64,000 bases of DNA from Catonia carolina (lineage: Eukaryota; Arthropoda; Insecta; Hemiptera; Achilidae). The notes under the pieces are model-generated. The model had not been told where the DNA came from. It was given only the letters and a program-made list of their open reading frames with translations, and made no database searches. Position 1 is the first letter of the stretch; each line of letters begins with the position of its first letter. The stretch spans positions 87,028,541 through 87,092,540 of the forward strand of contig JAQMRL010000008.1 in assembly GCA_035578175.1 (NCBI GenBank), read 5' to 3'. A program made the position numbers and the translations under genes. Below, in pieces: positions 10,601 to 20,100 of the stretch.

Positions 10601-13486
10601 CATAGTAGTGTTTCTAAAAGTGAATGTTTCCGTATGTTTTGTGTTACCATACTACAGGTACTTACGTACAAGAATTAAGTCTCAATTGCGTGGTCCTTTT
10701 TTAATTCACTTTTTCAAACAAAATGTCGGAAAATAAAATGTTAATCGTAAGTTCGGTAGTTTAATAATTAGAGCGCCGACGTGATCAATTTGCTAGATTT
10801 TTTTTCAGTTAATATAGACCTAAATAAAATGTAAACAGTAGGGCTACTTTACATAAATATTTAATTTTATTTGTTTGCAATTGACCACACGTATTAATCA
10901 ATTTATTGTAACAAAAATAACTGAGCGTAGGTATTAAAGTAAATGAAACAAATAAATGCATTAGTTTAAAGTGATATGTTTGAGTAAACGCTTAGATGTT
11001 CATATTAAGTGGAGTCAATGTTTTTGGAGAGACTGGTTTGGCGACAGCCGCCATGCGCCAAGCTGCAGTTCCACACACTAAGTAGGTATAAAGAATACAA
11101 TCTATCAGCTCTCCTTTGGTTTATTGATGCTAATGATAGCCCAATTGCAATAAGTAGATTGTCATCCATTACTGTAATGAGAACTGAACTGAAAAGAGTA
11201 GAAACGTATTTTTTTGTTAACTGAACTGACAGTGTAACAGGGGCTTAACACCGCCTCATCGCTACTATTGGCACTCTGTGCATGCACTCTACTTTCCCTA
11301 TAGTCCATGTAATTTCAATAGAAGCTTCCATAATAAGTATTTTCCTTCCCACACATGTAAAGTGGTTGCAGCAGTTTGTATAGTGTGCTGCAAAACGTAC
11401 TACTACTTCCATACTCTTGATTATAAACAAATGAGTAATAGGCACAAATCACCATCTATTTTTAATTTTTACTTTTATTTATATATTACTTTAATGTCAA
11501 AAAAATACTTTATAAATCAGAATGTCAAATTCTTTTGGTTAATTAATTACAGATTGTATTATACTCTGGAGTTTTTGCTTTTATAACTGTCAATACAAAA
11601 TGTAAGGCTCTTTCTATTTTAAAGACATATATAAAAATATACATAGTCTTTTATAAATGTATATGATTATAGTACAAATAAATTCACCAGTTCAGTTTGA
11701 GTTTCCGTTCAGTGCACAAGAGATTAAAGTGTACGCAGTACCGGTCAACGATGAGTGAAAAACGAGATTTACGAAGCCAATCCAAAAACATTATTTACAG
11801 TGTGTATAATTACTTTAAAGAACTTGTGTATAGTAATCCTGAAGCAACAATTCGTGAAATGTTTTCATCAACCCAGGAAGTGACTGCAACTGCTTGCTCA
11901 TGTAGTCGCAGCACTGTGCAAAGAATATGTGCCGAAGCCCGTGAGAACATACCTGCATCAGCTGCCATCAATGAAATCTGTGGGACCAATGAAGAACAAT
12001 CTGTGTCGTTTACGTCTCCTCATAAGAAGATACCTCACAAAAAATGGGTCACCGGTGTTGACAGTTTCGATGAGCAATGCATTCGCAGAACAATAACAGA
12101 GTTTTTTGAACGTGAGGAGTACCCTACATGCGAAAAAGTTAGAAAAAATTGGGTACACAGGGAGAATAATTAAAAATTTGGGGTACAGTTACAAGAAAGG
12201 TAATACCGGTAGAAGGTTGTCCATGGAGCGTGCGGACATTTTGTCATCTCGAATTAAATTTCTTCGGAAGATGCAATCGATACTAAAATAGGATTATACA
12301 ATTAAACATAATGAATTACTTAAAAAGAATTAAATTCATACGAAAGTATTAAACACTGGTAACAATTACTTTTTTAACAACCAGTACATATGCTGACTAC
12401 TCGGATTAAACGTAGGAGGCAATAGAGGGAACGTGTACAGTGCAAGCTTCTATTGAAATTACATGGACATTTAGGTCCAATAAGGTCGGTTTTGTTGAAT
12501 ATAAAACAAGTATGCTGAATTTTTTTTTTAAAACTTCTGTTGGTTCATGAAACAAGTGATTTTTCTGAAAATAATATAAAATGGCCACCAGAAGGAAAAC
12601 TTAATCATTTTTAGAAATAAATTTACTATTCTTTTTTTCTCTGTACTGACTAGACAAATTATGTAATCATATATTTGAAGTTTGGTAGACTTTTTTTCAA
12701 ACACCATGTACTGATGGGAGATCATGAGATGGCAAGGATAAAGAATGCTGCTGTTGTTGGCTGAACAGTGCCATTTTGATACCACAATCAAATATTGTAC
12801 TTTACTGAAAACATTTCTCTATAGTACATTGGATAATAGGGCATGCTGAGTTGTAGAGGGGATGTCAAGTCCCTGCTCCCCATGTATGCGTAAACTCACC
12901 ATTTCATGATCTCCCTACATTAGGAAAAAAAGAAAGAAAAAAATTATAATTATGTGTGGGTGTTGCAATCTGTTCAATTTAGAACAATAAGCAACCCCAT
13001 GACCCAATGAGATGAGGACAATATGTAAATGAGATGTGACAAGTAAATGAGGTGTAGTCTTGTACAGACTCAGGCCGACCATTCCTGAGAGAGTATGGCT
13101 AATTGAAACCCAACTATCAAAGTACACCTGTAATCACTGTCTAGTATTCAAATCCATATAAAAGAAAACATTACTATAATAAAAGTAAACTTGTTTAAAA
13201 AGATCATGTGAGAACAACTGTGGAAGATGTTAATAATTGTCTGTTTTATCTTACAGGAGAGTTAAATCCACCGCTACCTGTAATGCATCTGATACCTGTA
13301 ACTGAATTAGTAGATGTTGATAAGCGTTACACCTGTCCATTATATAAGACTGCAACCCGAGCTGGAACACTAAGCACAACTGGTCACAGTACAAATTTTG
13401 TCGTACCTGTACTTTTGCCAACTGATAAACCCCAAGATTATTGGATACTTAGAGGAACCGCATTGTTAACTGCTGTTACCGACTGA
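427..13486 (+). CDS. DNAH6: Axonemal dynein heavy chain, C-terminal exons (DNAH6-like), partial
   Basis: These are the last eight coding exons: 427-525, 1933-2084, 3446-3616, 4815-4994, 6307-6399, 6503-6703, 9636-9753 and 13257-13486 (stop 13484-13486). All introns are GT-AG and all phases join, giving 413 residues of the dynein C-terminal region. Diagnostic stretches are [11 protein letters not shown] (its first residue completed by the unseen upstream exon), [85 protein letters not shown] and the end of the C-terminal barrel. Family knowledge: these heavy chains are AAA+ motors of single-headed inner arms in cilia and sperm flagella. In the subgroup that also holds DNAH1, 3, 7 and 12, the wording is closest to DNAH6. 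The motor ring and tail lie left of the window. The large introns hold a piggyBac MITE, a mariner, a Tigger relic and a Harbinger element. No disrupting change is seen in any exon. Confidence 0.9.
808..1784 (+). mobile_element. Helentron-like (HINE-type) non-autonomous repeat, full-length copy 1
   Basis: The left end is CTGGTGTGAAACACTCACAC followed by ACTTTCTCTTGCC. The right end is a hairpin-forming stretch closing in GGCAAGAGAAAG. It matches 54984-55890 over its whole length, and 21797-22608 in reverse. A short (CA)n run at about 1611-1643 occupies the same internal place in every full copy. There is no ORF. The mix of a short palindrome at one end, a hairpin at the other, no target duplication that I can see and an internal microsatellite resembles insect HINE/DINE-1 elements. 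That class assignment is inference. Confidence 0.6.
3010..3320 (+). repeat. Interspersed repeat F, copy 1
   Basis: About 300 bases recur at 23935-24235 (same strand) and 19110-19320 (opposite strand). Shared blocks include ATGGTCAGCCAATTA, AACAGAAGAGGTAGAGGTGT and GTGAGGAAGGCA. The short open frames in it are not conserved between copies. The class is unknown. It may be a SINE or the tail of a longer element. Confidence 0.6.
4221..4748. mobile_element. piggyBac-type MITE with TTAA target duplication
   Basis: Flanking TTAA lies at 4217-4220 and 4749-4752. The inverted ends are CTCTTTCAGTGCC and GGCACTGAAAGGG. Length is 528 bp including a SINE inserted at about 4455-4618, and there is no transposase. 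TTAA duplication and C/T-rich ends are the hallmark of piggyBac elements. A relative lies at 56030-56638. Confidence 0.75.
4455..4618 (-). repeat. tRNA-derived SINE, family A
   Basis: On the minus strand the head reads as a tRNA-like Pol III promoter: an A-box-like CATAGTGACTAGCGTGC and a B-box-like GGTTTGATTCCTGG. The body is shared with copies at 14764-14925, 54672-54830 and 61412-61580. The tail on this strand reads AAATAAAATAAA, the usual A-rich end. It is inserted inside the piggyBac MITE. Confidence 0.7.
6983..7874 (+). mobile_element. Defective mariner element with inverted 3'-end duplication
   Basis: TA dinucleotides flank both sides (6981-6982 and 7875-7876). Plus-strand fragments of a mariner (DD34D) transposase catalytic domain are visible: TCDETWFF near 7237, then [10 protein letters not shown] and [16 protein letters not shown] near 7510-7650, so all three catalytic aspartates can be seen. 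Two in-frame stops (after HWKS, and about 20 codons later) and a frame change after FSK kill it. The N-terminal DNA-binding half is missing. In its place 6983-7146 is an inverted copy of 7711-7874, so the element is a 164-bp-armed palindrome around a gene fragment. It lies in a dynein intron. Confidence 0.85.
7930..8570 (+). pseudogene. Tigger/Jerky-like (pogo superfamily) transposase relic
   Basis: In shifting frames the plus strand gives [11 protein letters not shown] (the catalytic LLLDNAPAHP motif with changes). It continues with remnants of the Q-P-x-D-x-G-V-I segment and FKAYYR, then an open tail from 8205 with [12 protein letters not shown] and an acidic end ([10 protein letters not shown]). 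These are hallmarks of DDE_1 transposases of Tigger and Jerky elements. Stops near 8097 and 8130 and a frame shift make it dead. No clear inverted ends were found. It sits directly after the mariner in the same dynein intron. Confidence 0.7.
8832..8980 (-). repeat. tRNA-derived SINE, mixed A/C type, degenerate
   Basis: The start AACGTCGCATCAACTGCAAT and GTCATTAGTGACGATG match the tail of SINE family A. The second half (TATGAAAATATGCCGTGC, then GATTCGAACCC as a reverse B box) matches the head of the copy at 43900-44033. This may be a recombinant or a distinct subfamily. Confidence 0.5.
9924..11244 (+). mobile_element. Harbinger-type non-autonomous element with MADF-domain remnant, TTA duplication
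   Basis: TTA flanks both ends (9921-9923 and 11245-11247), and the inverted ends are GCCCCTTTTA and the reverse of TAACAGGGGC. Subterminal CAGTTCAGTT-rich arrays occur at both ends. At about 10176-10270 the plus strand carries remnants of an MADF (Myb/SANT-like) domain, with TDFIELYR and then LWN-like text. This is the type of DNA-binding partner that PIF/Harbinger elements encode. Its left end is homologous, in inverse orientation, to the right end of the element at 44143-45908. It lies in the last dynein intron. Confidence 0.72.
11303..12468 (+). mobile_element. Tc1/IS630-like (DDE_3-type) transposon relic with inverted repeats
   Basis: A perfect 25-bp inverted repeat (11303-11327 against 12444-12468) flanks an open frame at 11751-12173. 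It reads [19 protein letters not shown], then a helix-turn-helix ([15 protein letters not shown]) and [14 protein letters not shown], breaking near EKVRKNW. The text resumes in another frame at about 12160-12290 with [14 protein letters not shown] and [16 protein letters not shown]. This layout (HTH, then a second helical domain before a DDE_3 nuclease) is common in insect Tc1-like proteins. The nuclease is absent. Related HTH text occurs at 51048-51838 and 53873-54656. Confidence 0.6.
12948..13165 (-). repeat. SINE family B, body only
   Basis: This matches the body of the full copy at 21030-21345 (shared blocks CCCAACTATC, TACACC, GTAATCA, GTCTAGTATTCAAATCC, and TACAGACTCA). The tRNA-like head is missing. 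It ends 90 bases before the last dynein exon. Confidence 0.65.
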
Positions 13487-13535
13487 AAATTTTTGTATCT
13501 CGTGATCAGTTGGTTATAATATTGTAACTGTAAAA

Positions 13536-13556
13536 AATAAAAAGTGCTTAAATAAA
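13536..13556 (+). promoter_or_regulatory. Polyadenylation signals of the dynein gene
   Basis: Two AATAAA hexamers lie at 13536-13541 and 13551-13556, 50-70 bases after the dynein stop codon. The position suits the 3' end of this transcript. Cleavage would fall near 13570-13590. Confidence 0.65.
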
Positions 13557-14036
13557 AAATTTTATTCAAATAGTTATTAATATTGTGCTGTTTTTCAATG
13601 TTTTCTGTGTCTTGGATATTTTGAAAATAGGTTAAATTACTGAAACCATCCTTCTCTTGTCTTTAAAGAAAATGGATACTATTAGTAAAAGTTGTTCATC
13701 CTTTTACAGCAATTAGGTGAAGTTTTAGAAAGTAAGAGAAGTTAAATGGTAAGAATTATAACAAGAGGCCTTGTTGTTGAACGCTTTTATTACAGTACTT
13801 ATACTTTCACCGATGGCCCCACCATTATCAGCCGAATTTTTTTTGCCAATCAAAGCAGAATAAAACGTTCATGAGAGTAAATGTTCAAACGTGACTATTT
13901 TCAAACATTCACGTGACTGACTGTCGACGGTCGAGTGACTAGTCAGTCACATGATCAATCAGTCATGTGAACATTTAAAAATAGTAGTTTTAACATTTTT
14001 TTTTTGTATTGTCCTATATAAAGAACGCACTGGTTA

Positions 14037-14650
14037 TGTAAAATTATTTTTTAAGCTGTCGTTTGTTCACATGGTACGCCTTCATCCTCTCGCTAACCTT
14101 CTCCCTTTGTTCCTGCGTCCATGTCCTCTGCCTTGTTTCTGCAGTCGGGAAATTCCCAAAATCTTTTATTTTCCTTCTAAAGGCAGTTCCATCTATTACA
14201 TCGTTATGTGAAGCGTTTATCGTGTTTAGGTTTGTTTCGATTTCTTTGATCCATCTATCTTTGGTTTTAAAACCTTCTTGATATGTGATCATTTTGTACG
14301 TTTCGTTATTTTTGTTTTGGAATCTCATCATGTGACCGTAATATTGTAGTCGACGTTTTATGAGCTTAGTTGTTAGAGTTTCGCCTAGGAAATTCATTAT
14401 GTGTTCGTTCGTTCTCTTCTTGTGGATCTTGGTTTCTGGGTCGAAAACTGTTCCTAGGATTGTCTGGGCGAATCTCCTGTGTATTTTATTTAGTTTTGTT
14501 AATAATCCTTTCCTATGAAATGTTAGGGTTTCGGCTGCGTATAAGACTTGTGGTAGAACGACTGTGTTTAGATGTCTAAGTTCAGCGTTTCTAGATATGC
14601 ATTTTTTGTTGTAAAAGTTCCTTGTTTGTACGTAGGTCATTTCTAGTTTT
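14037..14650 (-). mobile_element. LINE fragment: C-terminal end of a non-LTR reverse transcriptase
   Basis: A minus-strand frame of 198 codons (14640-14044) reads through VLPQVLYAAETLTF, then IHRRFAQTILG, RRLQYYGHMMRFQ and a tail TWTQEQREKVSERMKAYHVN. This is the standard region after the catalytic YxDD of insect LINE polymerases (LYGAET-W, LGH/YGH-RM, and a WTEER-HSERMK tail). The 5' part is absent, a classic 5' truncation. The frame is still open, so the insertion is fairly young. The tail resembles the fragment at 32870-33160. Confidence 0.8.
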
Positions 14651-14763
14651 GCTATTCTTATAACATTATTTGCATTCTAGTTTTAACATTTATTAAAACA
14701 AATAATTTTTTTTGACATGAACATTTGAGAATAGATTGAACAGTTATTATAACACATAATTTT

Positions 14764-14925
14764 TTTTATTTAAAGTTGCATCAACAGCTTGATCATTAAC
14801 TACTACAGTGGGTTATGGAACTTTGGGTTGTGACTTGTTATAATTTCCAGACCCTAGCCAAGAATTGAACCTGGGACCTCCGCGTGGTAAGCCAGCATGC
14901 TACCACTATGCTACAGAGGCACCTA
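14764..14925 (-). repeat. tRNA-derived SINE, family A
   Basis: In reverse this has a B box in GGTTCAATTCTTGG, an A-box-like GCATAGTGGTAGCATGC, and a body CCCACTGTAGTAGTTAATGA with TGATGCAACTTTAAATAAA as tail. It matches the other family A copies. Confidence 0.75.
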
Positions 14926-15391
14926 TTTTCTTGTTTTTATTTGAAAATTTATTAGGTATTGTCGTATGATTAATATTTATTATTTGATATTTCTTTACTA
15001 GTGACAAAAACCTTTAAAATATTTTTAAAATAATTATAAGTATTGTTAATTATAATAATTGTTACAAATTAAATTTGTAAACATTATTTTATTGTGCCAT
15101 TATCCTGATATTTACTTTGGCATCCTTATGTGTTATTTTTGTGAATATATACTCAAGAGTTGAATTCTGTAAAACAACTTCTGAAATATGACATCTTAAG
15201 TAGGCCTACTTATCTCCTTAATTTAAATGATAAAGTTCATGCTTTAAAGGTTTAGATATATTTTTAATATACTATGTTTCATTTAAAATAGAGGTTGGTC
15301 TAGTGGAAAAGTTGCCGCCTCAAGGCAGCTGATTTTTTGAGACAAAGGTTCTGTGGTTTAATGGTTCAAATCCTAGTGAAGGTACCTAATA

Positions 15392-16537
15392 CAGTCGATT
15401 CCAGATAATTGGTCCACTGGTTAAGTTGGGCAGCCGGTTTTTTTGAGTCAGTTATTTATAGAACAAAAACAAAACGGGATTTTGCATTGATAAGTACTCA
15501 GTTTATTCGGTTCATAATGCCACTTATTGGGGCCAATCTGATGTATGTATATATATATATATATATATATGCTTTATTAAAACCATTACAAGCCCGCGAG
15601 GAATAACTAGTGGTTCTAAGCGGCAAGATAAGATAATGGGCAGGATAGTGGTAGTATACATTTCAATTAATAAACAATAGTAATCACACTTCAGTCATAA
15701 CAGAGATGTTATTTACAGTGTAGTGTGTACATAATCGTTGTTGCACAAATTTCAGCAAGTCATATCCACTAGGCGTTACAAGCTGTATAGCCTCCTTCCA
15801 ATTTATGGTTACACTTGTCATATGTATTCTGTACGTAGAGCGTTCGTAATTTCATACTTCTCATCAGTTTTTGTGATTTCATAAAGTGTAATGTAACACT
15901 TTTTTTATTCCTGTCTGGTTGTTCTTTTATCTACAGACAGTTATTTTTTTTAATTCCCATTTAGTTCACATATTTTGTTACATTTTTATGCGTAGGCTTA
16001 CAGTACAGTACCTACTATCAATGTCTTTGTCAGTTAAAACACCGCATTATGATAAAACAGTGTGAACGAATAAAGCTCGACAGAATAAAAAGTATCCACC
16101 TAACTTAAGCCAGCATAAACTATCAGAACTATCTGGTGTAACAAAAAGTACGATAGATTGCATCGCGCTCCAAGAAGATAAAATACGCCAAGAATGCGTG
16201 CTAAAAGATTGTGGAACATCTCAGAAAAGAAAACATGTAGGAAAGGATCCACTTATTGAGGAAGCTGAATGAATGGTTCGCCTTTGTAACTTTGCAATGT
16301 GTTAGTCTCAATACTTAAAACCAAGGTAAAAGATCTTGCTAAAGAGTTCAATCATTGTGCCGATCCCCTTTCATTTTTTTTTCGAGTGTATATGGTTAGG
16401 ACTTGCATGTAAAATGTACGTGTGTGATGTTTAATAAAATACAGTATCATATACACTACAGTTTACGAATTCGTTTATATAGGCCAGCTGTTTTATTGGG
16501 CCAAAATGCTCCGGTCATAATTATCCGGAATTGAATG
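15392..16537 (+). mobile_element. Tigger/pogo-type transposon, non-autonomous, TA duplication
   Basis: TA flanks both sides. The ends are CAGTCGATTCCAGATAATT and, reversed from the right, CATTCAATTCCGGATAATT. CAG- or CA-starting ends with TA duplication are typical of pogo elements. Inside, about 16060-16290 encodes on the plus strand a CENP-B-like helix-turn-helix remnant (LSELSGVTKSTIDCI, then KRKHVGKDPLIEEAE before a stop). The rest of the transposase is missing. Confidence 0.78.
15545..15570. repeat. (TA)n microsatellite
   Basis: A run of about 13 TA units inside the Tigger element. A similar run lies at 48524-48547, next to the Tigger MITE at 48549. Confidence 0.9.
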
Positions 16538-17161
16538 TATTGTTTACTTTTATACAAATTTTAATACTAGAGTGTTAACCGGTGTACTTTGATGGTTGGG
16601 GTTCTATTAACCATACTGTATCAGTAAATGGTTGGCGTGAGTCTGTACAAGATCATCTCATTAGATCATAGGTTGCTTAATTTTGTTCTTAAGTGAACGG
16701 ATTGCAAGGTACGGTATTGGGGATTTTTAAAAAACTTTATGAATTCTTGTAACTGAGCTTTTTGTTACTGTGAGCGCTAGTGTCACCATCCACATTTTCA
16801 CTACCTGTAAATTTTGGGACTGTAGAGTCTGTACTTTAAATTATTGTATTGTACAATAATATTATAGATTATAAAATATTACAGTATATATTAATATCCT
16901 TATATTGTCTGTGTATTAATACAACATCCATAGGTTTGTTCTATTTTAATGCGATACGATTTGTTTACGATTCCAAAAAGCGGTGACAAAATGAATCTTA
17001 CTTTAGCCCTCGCAGTGTGCTTTCTGGTGGTAATTGGGACTTGGGAGTAAATTCGCGCAATATTTTGTGATTTGTGATATACAGCGTTTTGACATTTAAT
17101 CGTAGCTTCAAAAACTCCGAATTGAACAGTCAACTATAGTGGTAATTAATGTATTGTGACA

Positions 17162-20100
17162 ATGTGGTTATTGATAAGCGAAAAAGGTAAACATTTTATT
17201 TGATGTATTTATATAAGTTTCGACTGCATACTAACATAACCTCCAGTAATGTTCCGAAATAATATAATTATGTAATACTAAACGCTTTATCAAAAGCGGC
17301 AGTTATGCATTACACTACTTTTGTAATATTGTATTTAAACCTACAGTTATGAAAATTTGGTGTCGATTTTGCCCGTTTCTCCGGTCTTTGTTCTGTGCTA
17401 CGAACTTCAAAGATTTTAAAAATATGGCGTGCTGTTTCTATTATTCACCATTCTTGGCCTGAAAACTTATTTGAAATCGAATATGTTGGGCTTCCGAGTC
17501 GACCTTTCTAACTTGTAAAAATTTTTTCTGAATAATTAACATAACTATGGCTAAGGATTGCAGGTTCGACCCCGGTTAGGTCTGCATTAGGCTTAATATG
17601 CATAAATTTCGAATGTAAAAACAAAAAACCTCTTAACGTGTTTATTTGTTATTGTGAACTGTATGTTTTTGACAAACAGTTCGCTGATTTTTGCTGGTAA
17701 TCGACTTATTTTTCACTATGATTTGAAAAGGAAAGCCCAACCAGTAAACAAAATTGACAAAATTATCACCTGTTAGGCTAGTGCCTTTCTATGTACTGAC
17801 TTAGAGGGCTGGCCTGGAGACCCTTACTGTAACTTATTTATTGTTTACATATTTAATTTAAACCAGTTGCTAATAACTTATTCAAAAATTTTAATTATGC
17901 TGGCTATCATTTCATGGTTCTTGTTTAATGCAGTGACCAGTTGATGCCACACATGAAAAGTAGTGATCAGATTGGTTAGTTGTTCATACAAAAACAGTTT
18001 TCAGCAATAAGTAAACAATAATTGAAACCAAGTTTATAAATTATAATGAGCATTTAGATTATTAATGGTAATGTTGAGCTGTTACGATTGCATGATATAC
18101 AGGTATATTTTTATTTCAACTAGTACTTAGCACTGTGATTATTTAGTTCTGTCAACTACTGCGTTGTGATTTTGTTTTGAATGTGTATTATAGTTAAATT
18201 GATTACAAAATAAAGACTGGCGCTCAGGAAGGGAGAGGGAGCGGGATTGCCACGTTGACCACCTGGCTTGCTTGGCTATACACTGCAGAACAACCACTTT
18301 TCATTAACATATACTTCTGTTCGCAATTGATGTCATTATTATTGCAATTACTTTATGTGTGTTAACGTGCTTTATAATCGACGAGTTCAGTGCGAGATGC
18401 AAGACATGAGTGAACTACTGCGGCTCTTTTATGTATCCGTGTATAGTGTTTGTCTAGGTGATACATTCATACAATCTGACAACGCTGGTAAACGTTCGGT
18501 TGGTTTAAACCCGTGGAACAGCAGAGTTCATCAACTGTGAAAAGCATTATAGTTGTTTTATTACTAGACAGTTCTGGAGATAATATGATCTATTTACAGC
18601 TGTTTATAAATGGGGCAGTTTAAAGTATTACATAAATAAAATTGATGTTTATGTGAATGGTTTTTTAGGCTCTTCTCACCCTTGCTAGAGCAGGCGCCAA
18701 ATAAGCTTGCGGGTTTTCTGAAGTGCGCAGAAGGCATATTTTAGTAATGGCACGCTCAGTTGCCTCAGCGAGTAGTGGGGTCAGTGCTGTACCAGCTGTG
18801 ATCAGAGTCACGTCGCTTTCGCAACGTTATATACCAGCTGACCTGAAAACATTAGTCTGTAATGTGTTGTATGTGGTAGGTGTTAATTGTGGTATAAAAT
18901 TTTTACAATTGAATGTTTTTAACGTCGCTAATAGATGATAATTTACATTATTCAGTGCCTGTGATTTAGTACGCAGTTTGGTACTAAGACATGAAATCTA
19001 CCGACTGAATCCGAACTGTTTGCGCAGCTACACCGGCAAGCTTATTTGGCGTATGCACTACCAGTGATAAGCAAATCATTAACCCCTTCTGTTTGCTTAT
19101 TTTCATGTTGTTTAGATCATCAGCCGAAAAAAGGCTGGTTTAAACCACTAGAGGCTTTACTAAGTAAAACAAGGAGTCGGGTGTTTTACCATTGCCTTTC
19201 TTACTGGAAAATTAAGCTTATCAACATGCCAGGCCCTCTGAAAAGCATCTATTTTCCAACCTACAAATGACACCTTCACTTCATTTACCACAGAGTCTGG
19301 CTGTATAATAAAATGTATTACTCTCGAGGCGATAACTTGGACTATACTATTTTCCAAGGCTGATGAGCTCTGAACGTACGAATTGCCCTTACCCACTTCA
19401 TAGCTAGCCAATGACTTGCCAGCAATGTTGCCAATACTTGCTCTTGTAGCTCTGTTGTATATTTTGTCAGCCATTTTTTTGGTCTTTCAATGACAATAAT
19501 TATAACCAATTAACATACAACAGCTGATTATATTTTAAAGTATTGCATGTTAATGGGCTCTATAGTTGGTGTGTTCAGTACGAGATGCAAGACATGAGTG
19601 AACTATTGCGGCTCTTACATGCATGCACGAGTAATGTTTGTCTGGTACAATCTGATAATGCTGGCAAACGTTCAGATTGGTCTGAACGCGTAGAATAGCT
19701 GAGCTCATCAACTGTGAAAATCATTATAGTGGTTTTTACACCTCTACCAAACATTCCATGTGCATATATATATTTCTACCTACACACACACACACATTTA
19801 TGTAATATGCTTACATATCATACTTGTACAGTTAAGTAGAGTAAAATATTGAAATACCCAGTAGATTATAAATTCATTTCAATATTCAGAATTCAATTCT
19901 TTTTTGAAATATTAACAATTTTAAATTAACCATTTGCAAAAACATAAACATATATGGTACATTAGTAATTGCACAAGCACTTCATATACACAAAAGCCTA
20001 CTCTCATTAATTATTTTACTCCTGGGGTCTACCAATACATTCATGTATTGAGATGTTCAATCTTGTTATTTCGCTTGTCTCTGTTGGCTCTATGTTGTTT

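Larger units (their letters stand above)
15291..16710 (+). repeat. SINE family B copy, split by a Tigger insertion
   Basis: The head lies at 15291-15391 (GGTTGGTCTAGTGGAAAAGT, B-box-like GGTTCAAATCC). The body resumes at 16538-16710 (GTGTACTTTGATGGTTGGG, GAGTCTGTACAAGATCATCT). Joined across the inserted element, it follows the uninterrupted copy at 21030-21345 in order and spacing. Confidence 0.75.
13560..17161. other. Intergenic region between dynein and nibrin, with likely nibrin promoter
   Basis: This holds a LINE tail, a family A SINE and a Tigger-interrupted family B SINE. The stretch 16720-17161 just before the nibrin start codon has no recognised repeat and should hold its promoter and 5' untranslated region. 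I see no convincing TATA box. Confidence 0.5.

Noticed and set aside
11278..11586. 102-codon frame [14 protein letters not shown]
   Set aside because: It starts in the inverted repeat of the Tc1-like relic, shows low complexity and no domain, and is not in frame with the transposase text.
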